Positions 15,678 to 23,491 of a DNA stretch of 26,376 nt are shown here, in pieces. Numbering within the stretch: position 1 is the first letter of the stretch; each line of letters begins with the position of its first letter. Both the position numbers and the translations under genes were made by a program. Under the pieces are notes generated by a model. It ran no database searches. It saw only the letters and a list, made by a program, of their open reading frames with translations, and was not told the origin of the DNA. The DNA is from DATNIC01 sp035604635 (GTDB lineage Bacteria > Vulcanimicrobiota > Vulcanimicrobiia > Vulcanimicrobiales > Vulcanimicrobiaceae): assembly GCA_035604635.1 (NCBI GenBank), contig DATNIC010000058.1, positions 1 through 26,376 of the forward strand, in the 5' to 3' direction.

Positions 15678-16364
15678 ATGCTCGAGCCGGGCCTTCGGAC
15701 CCTCAGCGTCAGTCCGCGTCAGCTGGCAAACCTGTACCATCGGTGCCCCCGGTGTCTCTACAATCACGTTCACAGCGGCAAGGACGACCACGTGCCCGGA
15801 TCGACATTCCGCGCGACCGCCAGCGCATCGATCGAGGCTGCGAAGGGTCCTGACGGCTGGATCGACATCCCATCCGCTCAACCGGTCCGCATCATTTCCA
15901 ACAGCATCCGTGCCGACTCGGCGCCGATTCCGTTCCCGGAATTCGACATCGCGCTGGTGATCGCGCCGCATCCCGAGACCCTGCTGGAATCGACCGACGG
16001 GAAGCGGATCCTGTGCGCCTATCGGCAGCGCGAAGAGAATGGGGCGTTGCGCAGCGTGCTGCGATGCTCGCTCGAAGCAGCGGTACTGGCGGCCGAGCAT
16101 CCGGCCGACCCGGCCGACTCCTTGCCGCGCGTCGACGAGCTCGGTATCGTTGAGTTCACGAAAAGACTCACGCCGACCGGTAAAGGGGCGTCGATCATGC
16201 TCTTCCAGCCGGCGCGATTGATCCGCCTCCAGCGAGAGCCCGAACAGTTCGCCATGCTCCTGCGCGTCGTGGCACGCATCTTGGCCGCTAAAAGGCGCCC
16301 GCCGCCGAGCCGCGACTGCCTGAACTGTATCGGCCTCGGAGCGGGAGATAAAGTCCCGGCTTGA
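15678..16364 (+). CDS. Protein of unknown function with N- and C-terminal CxxC pairs
   Basis: From the ATG at 15678 the product is 228 residues. It opens L-S-V-S-P-R-Q-L-A-N-L-Y-H-R-C-P-R-C-L-Y (residues 9-28), which resembles the start of PD-(D/E)XK nucleases of the AddB/Cas4-like group (S-x-S-x-L-x-x-x-x-x-C-P-x-x-F/Y). A second pair, D-C-L-N-C, lies at 213-217, so the protein frames a ~190-residue core with C23/C26 and C214/C217. Cas4 and AddB bind an Fe-S cluster with cysteines at both ends of the nuclease fold, and this arrangement is similar. I cannot see a clear D...E-x-K active site; P-E-F-D-I-A-L is the only weak candidate. It ends 27 bases before the MgtE-like gene. Function unknown; the nuclease idea is tentative. 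Confidence 0.6.
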   Translation: MLEPGLRTLSVSPRQLANLYHRCPRCLYNHVHSGKDDHVPGSTFRATASASIEAAKGPDGWIDIPSAQPVRIISNSIRADSAPIPFPEFDIALVIAPHPETLLESTDGKRILCAYRQREENGALRSVLRCSLEAAVLAAEHPADPADSLPRVDELGIVEFTKRLTPTGKGASIMLFQPARLIRLQREPEQFAMLLRVVARILAAKRRPPPSRDCLNCIGLGAGDKVPA

Positions 16365-16391
16365 AGTACTCTCCCCTGAAGGGAGTAGGCC

Positions 16392-17678
16392 GTGACTTTT
16401 CACGAGGGGTTTCTCTCGCAGCTCGTCGGCCGTAAGGCCGTCGTGGCGGGAGATCGTCCGCTTTCGGTCGGCAAAGTCGTCGATTTCGTCGTCAACAAGC
16501 CCGACGATACGTTCCCGAAGATCGACGGCATCGTCGTGAAGACGCGCGACGGCCCGCGACTTGCTCCCATCGAGACCGTCCTCGACGTCGACGCCGACGG
16601 GAAGGTCCTGCTTTCGAGCGCGCCTACGACGCGCGTCCTCCCCGAAAACGAGGCGCTGTTTTTGATCGAAGATCTCTTCGACAAACAGATCGTCGACGTC
16701 GACGGGCGAAAAGTCGTCCGCATCAACGATCTCGAAGTCGCCAACACGGGTGGGACTCTGCGGGTCGTCGCCGCCGACATCGGCGTCGCCGGGTTGCTCC
16801 GCCGTCTCGGCGGGCACAAATTCGCGCGGGCTATCGTCGACAAAGTCCCCGATACGCTGATCTCATGGCACGACGTCGCGCCGATCGCCGACGTCAATCC
16901 CTCCGAAGTGCAGCTCTCCGTCTCCGAGAACAGGCTTTCGCGCCTGCACCCAGCCGATCTGGCGGAGATCATCGGCGACCTCTCGACCCAGGACGCCGCA
17001 CGCGTCGTGCAATCACTCGATGACGAGACGGCTGCCGACGCACTCGAGCACCTCGATGCCGAAACGCAGCGCCAGATCATCGACGATCTCGGGACCGAGC
17101 GCGCAGCCGACATCATCGAGGAGATGGACAGCGACGACGCCGCCGATCTTTTGGGCGAACTGCCCGAAGAGCGGCAAACGGAGCTGCTTGCCGAGATGGA
17201 GCCGGCGACGGCCGGCGAGTTGCGCGAGCTCGTCTCGTACGAAGAAGATACCGCCGGCGGGCTCATGACGACCGACTACGTCTGGATCTATCCGCATCGG
17301 ACCGTCAAGGCGACGATCGACAAGATTCGCGAGATAGCGCCCGAGACCGAGTTCATCTACTACCTCTACGTTACGGATCAAGCCGAAAAACTGCTCGGCG
17401 TCCTCTCGCTGCGGACGCTGCTGCTCTCGCGACCGGAAGCGACGATCCACAGCGTCATGGACTCGGATATCGTAAGCGTGAAGCCGGATACGGCGTCCGA
17501 GGACGTCGCGGCAGCGATCGCACGCTATGACTTGCTCGCACTCCCGGTGCTCGACGAGAAGGGACACATGCTCGGGATCGTCACCGTCGACGACGCGATC
17601 GACGCGATCATCCCAGAGGGTCTCAAACGAAAGCTGCCGCGCTTCACGGCCCGCCATCAGGCCGCCCACGCGTCCTAG
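16392..17678 (+). CDS. Soluble PRC-barrel / MgtE_N / CBS-pair protein
   Basis: The 428-residue protein begins at a GTG preceded by GGGAG. Domains in order are two PRC-barrel-like units (about 8-80 and 90-165), an MgtE N-terminal superhelical domain (about 183-285, many acidic residues and repeats such as D-D-A-A-D-L-L-G-E-L-P-E-E) and the MgtE linker motif S-Y-E-E-D-T-A-G-G-L-M (282-292). A tandem CBS pair runs to about residue 405. It ends there: there is no transmembrane channel domain, which in real MgtE follows the CBS pair. It is therefore a cytosolic sensor module rather than a transporter, probably binding Mg2+ or nucleotides. Its convergent neighbour, 3 bases away, is an NRAMP transporter. 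Comparable MgtE_N-CBS proteins are often annotated as magnesium transporters, misleadingly. Confidence 0.88.
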   Translation: MTFHEGFLSQLVGRKAVVAGDRPLSVGKVVDFVVNKPDDTFPKIDGIVVKTRDGPRLAPIETVLDVDADGKVLLSSAPTTRVLPENEALFLIEDLFDKQIVDVDGRKVVRINDLEVANTGGTLRVVAADIGVAGLLRRLGGHKFARAIVDKVPDTLISWHDVAPIADVNPSEVQLSVSENRLSRLHPADLAEIIGDLSTQDAARVVQSLDDETAADALEHLDAETQRQIIDDLGTERAADIIEEMDSDDAADLLGELPEERQTELLAEMEPATAGELRELVSYEEDTAGGLMTTDYVWIYPHRTVKATIDKIREIAPETEFIYYLYVTDQAEKLLGVLSLRTLLLSRPEATIHSVMDSDIVSVKPDTASEDVAAAIARYDLLALPVLDEKGHMLGIVTVDDAIDAIIPEGLKRKLPRFTARHQAAHAS

Positions 17679-17681
17679 CGG

Positions 17682-18944
17682 CTAGCCTCCCGCCAACTGC
17701 TGATAGACGTAAAACAGCGCGAGCGAGCCTATGACGATCGCGGTTCCCCAAGCGAGGACGTTCTCGATCCGCGAGTTTACGTATTTTCCCATCACCCGGC
17801 GACGGTTGATGATCACGATCATCAGCACGAGCTCGAGCGGCAGCAGTACGCCCTGCACGACCTGCGCGTACAAGATCAGTTTGAAGAGCGCGCCAAAAGG
17901 AACGAGCAAGACCAACCCCGCGCCGATGACGATCCCGCCGGCGAAGAGCGTATAGAAAATCGGGGCCTCGCGGAACTTCCGGTCGAGCGAAGCCTCGAAG
18001 CCGAAAGCCTCGCAGACGATGTATGCGGTTGCGAGCGGCAGGACGCAAGCCGTAAAAAGTCCGGCATTGAGGATGCCGATCCCGTACAGAAGCGACGCGA
18101 ATTGCCCAGCGAGCGGTCCGAGTGCGGCCGCAAAGTCCGTCGCTTGCGCCGTGTCGAAATCGATCGGTGAACGTCCCCCATGCTGGGCTGCTGCATAGAT
18201 CGTCGCAGCATTCGCGATGATCATGAAGCCGGCCAAGACGATCGCGAGGATCGACCCGACGATGACGTCGGCCCGAATCGACCACAAGTCGCGCGGACTG
18301 CACCGCTTTTCGCAGATCTCGGATTGCAAGAAGAACTGCATGTAGGGAGAGATCGTCGTGCCGATGATGCCGACGCAGGCGATGAGGAAGTCCTTGTCCG
18401 GCAGGATCGTCGGGACGAACGTATTGCGTGCCACCGCATGCCAATCGGGGTGCGCGAGGATCGCCGAGACGGCGTAGCCGAGGTAGATCAGGGAAAAGCC
18501 GACGAAGATACGTTGGACGATGCTGCCCGGCAAGCGCAGGACCAAGAGAAAGACCAGCGCCATTGCAAGCGGGATCGCTACGTACCGCGTGACGTGGAAC
18601 ATCTCCGACGCCGTCGCGATGCCGGCGAACTCGGTCGCCGCGATTCCCGTGTTGATGAAAAACAGCATCACCATCGCGAGGAACGTCAAGCGGACGCCGA
18701 AATTCTCGCGGATGAGCCCGGCCAAGCCGTGGCCGGTGACCGCGCCCATCCGAGCCGCCATCTCCTGCACGACGATCAGTGAGAGGGTCAGGGCGGTCAA
18801 CGTCCACAGCGTCGAATAACCGAACTTTGCGCCCGCCGCGGAGTACGTCGCAATGCCGCCGACGTCGTTTCCGGCCGACGCCGTGACGAAGCCCGGACCG
18901 AGCACAGCGAAAATCAGCGCAGCCCGTCGCCACATTCTGATCAC
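17682..18944 (-). CDS. NRAMP-family divalent-metal transporter, non-canonical metal site
   Basis: The 420-residue protein has about eleven transmembrane helices and the overall NRAMP pattern: G-P-G-F-V-T-A-S-A-G-N-D-V-G-G-I in helix 1, Q-E-M-A-A-R-M-G in helix 3, and G-T-T-I-S-P-Y-M-Q-F-F in helix 6. Canonical Mn/Fe NRAMPs carry D-P-G-N in helix 1 and M-P-H-N in helix 6; both are changed here, and the metal-selecting Met of M-P-H is absent. NRAMP relatives that move Mg2+ (NRMTs) also lack the canonical pattern, so Mg2+ or another hard ion is plausible. The GTG start at 18944 lies 6 bases after the GGDEF stop, whose TAGG supplies the ribosome-binding site. So it is expected to be translated from the same transcript as the cyclase. 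Confidence 0.85.
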   Translation of the reverse strand: MIRMWRRAALIFAVLGPGFVTASAGNDVGGIATYSAAGAKFGYSTLWTLTALTLSLIVVQEMAARMGAVTGHGLAGLIRENFGVRLTFLAMVMLFFINTGIAATEFAGIATASEMFHVTRYVAIPLAMALVFLLVLRLPGSIVQRIFVGFSLIYLGYAVSAILAHPDWHAVARNTFVPTILPDKDFLIACVGIIGTTISPYMQFFLQSEICEKRCSPRDLWSIRADVIVGSILAIVLAGFMIIANAATIYAAAQHGGRSPIDFDTAQATDFAAALGPLAGQFASLLYGIGILNAGLFTACVLPLATAYIVCEAFGFEASLDRKFREAPIFYTLFAGGIVIGAGLVLLVPFGALFKLILYAQVVQGVLLPLELVLMIVIINRRRVMGKYVNSRIENVLAWGTAIVIGSLALFYVYQQLAGG

Positions 18945-18950
18945 GAGCGC

Positions 18951-20732
18951 CTACTTCGCTAGGGTCTCGAAGAGGACCGTGCAGTCACGACCCTGGTCCT
19001 TGGCTTTGTACAGGGCGGCGTCCGCGTGGACCAAGAGCTCGTCGGTCGACGTACCGTCTTCCGGATAGATGGCGACGCCGATGCTCGCTGAGACCGTGAC
19101 GACCGCGTCATTGAGGGCGATCGGCTGGCGGAGCGACTCGTTGATCCGTCGCGCTAAGCGCATCGCGTCCTGCGACGAACTGACGAAGCGCTGTAAGACA
19201 ACGAACTCGTCGCCCCCTTGCCGGGCGACCGTATCGCTCTCGCGAGCGATGGAAAGCAGACGGTGCGCGACCACGCGCAGGAGCTCGTCGCCGCCCGCGT
19301 GCCCGTGCGTGTCGTTGACTTCCTTGAAATGATCCAAATCGACGTAGAGGATCGCGAACTTTTGACGATGACGTCGCGCCGCGACGAACGTTTGCGTCGC
19401 GCGATCGTCGAAAAGGACGCGATTGGGCAAACCGGTGAGCCCATCGTAGAACGCAAGCGTGCCCAAGCGCTCTTCGTGCGTCAAACGCTCCAGAGCCGAG
19501 CCGCACAACGCTGCAATGAGCCGGACGAGATCCTTGTCGGATTCGCGGAAGTGATACCCTCCCGGCGCTTCGGTGGCAAAGCAAACAGCGCCGTAGAGCT
19601 TGCCGAAGACGTCGATCGGCGTGCTGACGAGCGCGGTCCAAGTCATGTCCTTGCGCGCCGGGTCGCTCTGCCACGGCTCGACGCCCAAGTTGTCGATGGC
19701 CAAAATGTCGCGTTGCGCGAGGACGTGCCGGAGATAGCTCTCGGAGAGCTTGCGCCGGTGCCCGACGCCGAACGCGCTTTCGCCGGCAGCGTAGCGCTGA
19801 ACCATCTCGTTGCCTTCTTTTTCGGCGATGAACGCGAAGCTGCACGAAAGGAGCTTCTTCCCGGCTTCCAACGTCGCTTGAATTTGCTCGGCGGTCGTGC
19901 GGCCCGCCGACGCTGCAACCAAGTAGAGGGAGCGGATCCGTTCGCTCTGCTCGATCGCATCGCGTTCGGCAGCTTTTTGCGCGCTGATGTCCTTGGCGAT
20001 CACGTATGCTCCCGTTACCTTCGACTCGACGTAGACCGGGACGGTCTTGACCAGGACTTCTTTTTCGGCACCGCCGCGTTCGACGATCATCGACTCGAAT
20101 TCCGTCGTAGCGCCGGCCAGCGTATGTGCGATTTTCTCCTTGAGAATCTTGCGCTCGCGATCTGCAAAAAAAGTATCGAGCGGACGCAGCGCAAGTTCCT
20201 CGAGCGAATAGTGGCTCACCTCGGAAACGGCGCGGTTCATCAGGACGACGCCCCCGTCGCGATCGATCAACGCGACCGCGTCGGGATGGTAGTCGAATAG
20301 CGACCGGAAGCGTTGCTCGGTTTCGATCAGCCACTGCTCGCCCAAGCGCGCCATCGAGAGATCACGCAGCCGGCCGCCGAGCGCTACGATGCGGCCATTC
20401 CTGCGCAGCGGGTATAACGTCGCAGCGACCGGAAGGGACGAGCCGTCAGCGCACACGATCGTCGTTTCGAAGTCGGCGGGGTCACCGGCAAAGGCCATCC
20501 TGAAGTAGCCTTCCACGACCGAGCGCTGCTCGGCAGCGACGAACTGCAACGCGGGGACGCGCCCACGCAAATTCTGATATCCCCCGAGCGCCCGGACGGC
20601 TTCGTTCGTTATCAGAATCGTCCCGTCGAGATCCACGACAAACATGCCGGTCGGCGAAGAGCGAAATAGAGCGCGAAACCACACGCTCGTCTGCGGCCCT
20701 CTCCAATTATGAAGCCGGGCTTCGATAATCAC
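18951..20732 (-). CDS. PAS-PAS-GAF-GGDEF diguanylate cyclase
   Basis: The 593-residue protein lacks obvious membrane helices. In order: a PAS domain (about 18-130), a second PAS (about 138-255, ending in the D-I-S-x-x-K-x-x-E linker), a GAF domain (about 270-420) and a GGDEF domain (about 428-590). The catalytic motif G-G-D-E-F is intact at 506-510. R-E-S-D at 497-500 is a complete RxxD inhibitory site at the standard spacing, so the enzyme should make c-di-GMP and be inhibited by it. L-P-N-R-x-L-F and D-L-D-H-F-K motifs are present. The start GTG at 20732 has AAGGGGG upstream. The cofactor or signal sensed by PAS/GAF is unknown. It is the only recognisable c-di-GMP enzyme in the window and lies upstream of the NRAMP gene. 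Confidence 0.92.
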   Translation of the reverse strand: MIIEARLHNWRGPQTSVWFRALFRSSPTGMFVVDLDGTILITNEAVRALGGYQNLRGRVPALQFVAAEQRSVVEGYFRMAFAGDPADFETTIVCADGSSLPVAATLYPLRRNGRIVALGGRLRDLSMARLGEQWLIETEQRFRSLFDYHPDAVALIDRDGGVVLMNRAVSEVSHYSLEELALRPLDTFFADRERKILKEKIAHTLAGATTEFESMIVERGGAEKEVLVKTVPVYVESKVTGAYVIAKDISAQKAAERDAIEQSERIRSLYLVAASAGRTTAEQIQATLEAGKKLLSCSFAFIAEKEGNEMVQRYAAGESAFGVGHRRKLSESYLRHVLAQRDILAIDNLGVEPWQSDPARKDMTWTALVSTPIDVFGKLYGAVCFATEAPGGYHFRESDKDLVRLIAALCGSALERLTHEERLGTLAFYDGLTGLPNRVLFDDRATQTFVAARRHRQKFAILYVDLDHFKEVNDTHGHAGGDELLRVVAHRLLSIARESDTVARQGGDEFVVLQRFVSSSQDAMRLARRINESLRQPIALNDAVVTVSASIGVAIYPEDGTSTDELLVHADAALYKAKDQGRDCTVLFETLAK

Positions 20733-21010
20733 GATCCCCCTTGACTACGCCCTGTAAGCCTTTTCTTCTCCAAATTGCTCCCCAAGGCCCGGGCGAGACA
20801 TGCCGCCCTTGCGACCTCTGGCCGACTGGAGCACCCTTTCCCACACCAATCGGTAAATCGGCCGGCAAGTGGTACGTATGAAAAGAGGGCCGCGGCCCGT
20901 GCCGCAAGGATACCAACGGAATAGTGCACGACCAGGACATTCATCTCCGGCCCGTTCGCGACGCGCAGTCGCGCGTCCGGTCCCCGCGGCGCGAGACGAC
21001 CGGCGAGGAC
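20733..21010. promoter_or_regulatory. Divergent intergenic region, diguanylate cyclase / PucR-type operon
   Basis: About 278 bases (190 if the regulator starts at its upstream GTG at 20924) without a convincing gene. It holds the ribosome-binding site of the GGDEF gene (next to 20732), the nested inverted repeat at 20776-20833, and an AT-richer patch at 20856-20886 that may carry the plus-strand promoter. No operator for the PucR-type regulator could be identified. Confidence 0.45.
20776..20833 (-). ncRNA. Candidate structured leader of the diguanylate cyclase gene (nested inverted repeats)
   Basis: Three complementary arm pairs are nested in order: TGCTCC (20776-20781) with GGAGCA (20828-20833), a GGCC near 20786 with a GGCC near 20820, and GGGCG (20791-20795) with CGCCC (20803-20807) around an 8-base loop. 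Read on the minus strand this 58-base element ends 44 bases before the GTG of the GGDEF gene. It does not match the GEMM c-di-GMP riboswitch consensus that I know. The folding is possible on either strand, so orientation is assumed from the leader position. Confidence 0.3.
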
Positions 21011-22186
21011 ATGCTTGAGTACTCCGAGGGGCTGGCGAAAATCGCTGCCGGCGGCGGCGGCGCAAAGGCGCTGGCGTCGTATTTGGCCGAGGCCGTCGCC
21101 GGAGCGGTCCTCGTCGAAGATGCCGATTGGCGGCATCTCGCACTCGCCGGGTCGGGTAACCGCTCGATCCCTCCGTCGGTCCGCGATCTGATCTCCAAAT
21201 CCGCGACTGAGGCCCAAAGCGTCGCGATCTCGTTCCCGAGCGACCCCGAGAGCCGCGCATATCCGATACGGGCCGGGGAAACACGGCTTGGATGGCTTTC
21301 GGTCTTCCCCAACGGGATCTCGCTCGAAGGGAAGGACGCGCTCGTTCGATTAACGGCGGCCTCGATGGCCGTCGAGCTCTCCCGTGATACAAGCGGTAGC
21401 CGCGGGCGCCGGCGCTCTTTTTGGGATCGGCTCCTGGCGCGCGCCTACGACGATGCTTCCGAGGCACGCGACGATGCTGCGGCTCGCGGAATCACTTTAG
21501 CTCCCGGCTACGTCGCGGTCGCGGTCGAGGCTGAGGGTCTCGACGAAAGCGTCGCAACGCAGAAGAACGGCGAGATTCGCAAGACGTGCGTCGACGTGCT
21601 CGGCTCGCGCACCGGTGAAGTCGTCGTCCTCGAACGCGGCGGCGGGTTTGTCTTCCTTGTCCCGGCGCCGCTCGAAGTCGACGCGGCCAACGCACGAACC
21701 GCAGCGACGATGATCACACGAGGCTTGACGAAGGCCCACGTCGACGTCAAGGTCGTCGGCGGCGTCGGCCGGCAAGCGGACTTGCTGAACGTCGCGCGCT
21801 CGGTCGACGAGGCGCGCGAATCGCTCGTCATCGTGCGCCGAATGTTCGGAGGCGGGCGCGTCATGGCGCACGAGGACCTGGGCTTTTACCCGATCCTGTT
21901 ACGCGGGGTGACGTCCAGAGAAGAATTGCATCAGTTCTCTCAGCGCGTCCTCGAGCCGCTGCGCGCTTACGACGAAAAGCACCAAACGGAGCTCATACGC
22001 ACTTTGCGGCTCTTCTTCGACGTCGGCCAGAATATCAAAGTCGCGGCCGCCTCGCTCAACGTCCACCGCCACACCGTCTTCTACCGGCTACGCCAGATCG
22101 GCGAGATCAGCGGGCTCGACCTCGACAGCCCGCACGATCAACTGACGCTACGTACCGCGATCGCACTTGATGCCCTCGGTGGTTAA
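21011..22186 (+). CDS. PucR/CdaR-type transcriptional regulator
   Basis: The 391-residue protein has an N-terminal GAF-like region (about 1-125), a central CdaR/GGDEF-like fold (about 135-290) and the C-terminal PucR helix-turn-helix (about 315-390). That domain includes L-R-L-F-F-D-V-G-Q-N-I-K-V-A-A-A-S-L and N-V-H-R-H-T-V-F-Y-R-L-R-Q-I, the characteristic recognition region. Family members (PucR, CdaR, AdeR and proline- or GABA-responsive relatives) activate catabolic genes next to them. The ATG at 21011 with GAGG upstream is preferred; an in-frame GTG at 20924 adds 29 residues without family likeness. It heads the operon with the glutamine-synthetase-like gene and overlaps it, suggesting control of that module in response to a nitrogen compound. 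Confidence 0.85.
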   Translation: MLEYSEGLAKIAAGGGGAKALASYLAEAVAGAVLVEDADWRHLALAGSGNRSIPPSVRDLISKSATEAQSVAISFPSDPESRAYPIRAGETRLGWLSVFPNGISLEGKDALVRLTAASMAVELSRDTSGSRGRRRSFWDRLLARAYDDASEARDDAAARGITLAPGYVAVAVEAEGLDESVATQKNGEIRKTCVDVLGSRTGEVVVLERGGGFVFLVPAPLEVDAANARTAATMITRGLTKAHVDVKVVGGVGRQADLLNVARSVDEARESLVIVRRMFGGGRVMAHEDLGFYPILLRGVTSREELHQFSQRVLEPLRAYDEKHQTELIRTLRLFFDVGQNIKVAAASLNVHRHTVFYRLRQIGEISGLDLDSPHDQLTLRTAIALDALGG

Positions 22187-23489
22187 CGGGGTGCAAACCT
22201 CCGCTCAGATCAGACGCGAAACGCTCAAGACGGCGAAGGATCGCAACGTCAGCTACGTCCGCCTCGGCTTCGTCGACATCTTCGGGATCGAGAAGAACGT
22301 CGTCATCCCGGTCGCCCAGCTCGATGCGGCACTCGACGGCAAAGTAACGTTCGACGGAGGTTCGATCGACGGGTTCGTCCGCGGCGAGGAAGTCGACATG
22401 GTGCTGCTGCCGGATCCCGCGACCTTCGCGATTCTGCCATGGACCATCGGCGGCCCGATCGAAGCGCGGATGCTGTGCGACATCGCCAATGCCGACGGGA
22501 CGCCGTTTGAAGGCTGCCCGCGCACGACCTTGCGCCGGGTCATCGAAGACGCGCGCGACGTGATTTCCAAAGTCGCCACCTCGATGGAAGTCGAGTTCTA
22601 CCTTTTTGACTTGGCCGAGGACGGTTCGCCCACGTTGCACACGAGCGATGCCGGCTCGTACTTCGACTTCTCGCCCAGCGATCGCGGCGACGAATCGCGA
22701 ACGGCGATGGTCGCCGCCCTCGAATCGATGGGGATCCGCGTGCAGAGCGCGCATCACGAGCATGGCGCCGGGCAACACGAGATCGACACCGTCGAGCGTC
22801 CGATTCTTCAGAGCGCCGACGCGCTCGTCACGCTGCGCGCCGTCGTCAAGCAGATCGCGACCCGGCACAACATCCATGCGACGTTCATGCCCAAGCCGCT
22901 GGAGACGTCCGCCGGGAACGGGCTGCACTTTTACCTCGACTTGGGTGACGTCGACGAAGAGACGCGCCTGCAGGCGATCGGCGGCCTGCTCGATCACGCG
23001 CAAGGCTATACCGCGGTGTGCAATCCGACCGTCAATTCGTACAAGCGGCTGGTTGCAGCCTGGGATGCTCCGGTCTACACGGTCTGGTCGCACCGCAGCG
23101 CGAACGCGCTCGTCCGGCTCCCGGCGCCGCTCGAAGGGACGCAATTCATCGAAGTTCGCAGTCCCGACGCATCGTGCAATCCGTATCTCGCGCTGGCCAC
23201 GCTGATCGAGAGCATGGCGGACGGGATTCGCAAGCGGATCTTACCGGGCAACCCGTTCACCGGCTCGACGTACGACCTCTCGGACAGCTATCGTGCCAAA
23301 AACGCGATCCGCAAGCTTCCGGGGACGCTGGGCGAGGCGATCGCGGCGCTCGACGCCGATCCGATCGTACGCGGCGCGCTCGGCGACCACATCTACCACG
23401 CATTTCGGGACGCCAAACTCGCCGAGTACGAGCGCTACCGCCGCGCAGTCCACGCCTGGGAAAGGGACGCCTACCTCCGAATGTTCTAG
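22170..23489 (+). CDS. Glutamine-synthetase-family ligase with altered active-site motifs
   Basis: The 439-residue protein aligns along its length with type-I glutamine synthetase: V-D-I-F-G...K-N-V-V-I-P (residues 35-47), F-D-G-G-S-I-D-G-F-V-R (61-71), E-V-E-F-Y (140-144), H-H-E-H-G-A-G-Q-H-E-I-D (195-206), N-P-T-V-N-S-Y-K-R-L (285-294) and S-P-D-A-S-C-N-P-Y-L (331-340). The usual N-G-S-G-M-H-C-H-Q-S becomes A-G-N-G-L-H-F-Y-L-D (248-257): the glutamate-loop Asn is Ala and the second His is Tyr. The later N-R-S is S-A-N. These changes suggest a gamma-glutamyl ligase with a different amine or acid. The ATG at 22170 overlaps the regulator; GTG at 22191 is an equally good start by comparison with GlnA. 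It is followed 2 bases later by the aldo/keto reductase. Confidence 0.85.
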   Translation: MPSVVNGVQTSAQIRRETLKTAKDRNVSYVRLGFVDIFGIEKNVVIPVAQLDAALDGKVTFDGGSIDGFVRGEEVDMVLLPDPATFAILPWTIGGPIEARMLCDIANADGTPFEGCPRTTLRRVIEDARDVISKVATSMEVEFYLFDLAEDGSPTLHTSDAGSYFDFSPSDRGDESRTAMVAALESMGIRVQSAHHEHGAGQHEIDTVERPILQSADALVTLRAVVKQIATRHNIHATFMPKPLETSAGNGLHFYLDLGDVDEETRLQAIGGLLDHAQGYTAVCNPTVNSYKRLVAAWDAPVYTVWSHRSANALVRLPAPLEGTQFIEVRSPDASCNPYLALATLIESMADGIRKRILPGNPFTGSTYDLSDSYRAKNAIRKLPGTLGEAIAALDADPIVRGALGDHIYHAFRDAKLAEYERYRRAVHAWERDAYLRMF

Positions 23490-23491
23490 CC

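Noticed and set aside
16366..16390. CTCCC-CTGAA-GGGAG hairpin just before the MgtE-like start as a riboswitch or terminator
   Set aside because: A 5-base stem built around the ribosome-binding site is too short to call; it may weakly mask translation but can arise by chance.
16392..17678. Magnesium transporter MgtE
   Set aside because: No transmembrane channel domain follows the CBS pair, so it cannot be a transporter by itself.
18180..18782. 200-residue plus-strand frame opposite the NRAMP gene
   Set aside because: Highly charged antisense frame with no family features.
19218..20300. 360-residue plus-strand frame opposite the diguanylate cyclase
   Set aside because: Composition typical of antisense frames in high-GC DNA; the minus-strand gene has full PAS/GAF/GGDEF motifs.
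20924..21010. Upstream GTG at 20924 as the start of the PucR-type regulator
   Set aside because: The added 29 residues are polar and Arg-rich without family likeness, and the ATG at 21011 has a GAGG site, although the longer form cannot be excluded.
22107..23144. 345-residue minus-strand frame opposite the glutamine-synthetase-family gene
   Set aside because: Shadow frame with no motif; the plus-strand gene explains the conservation pattern.
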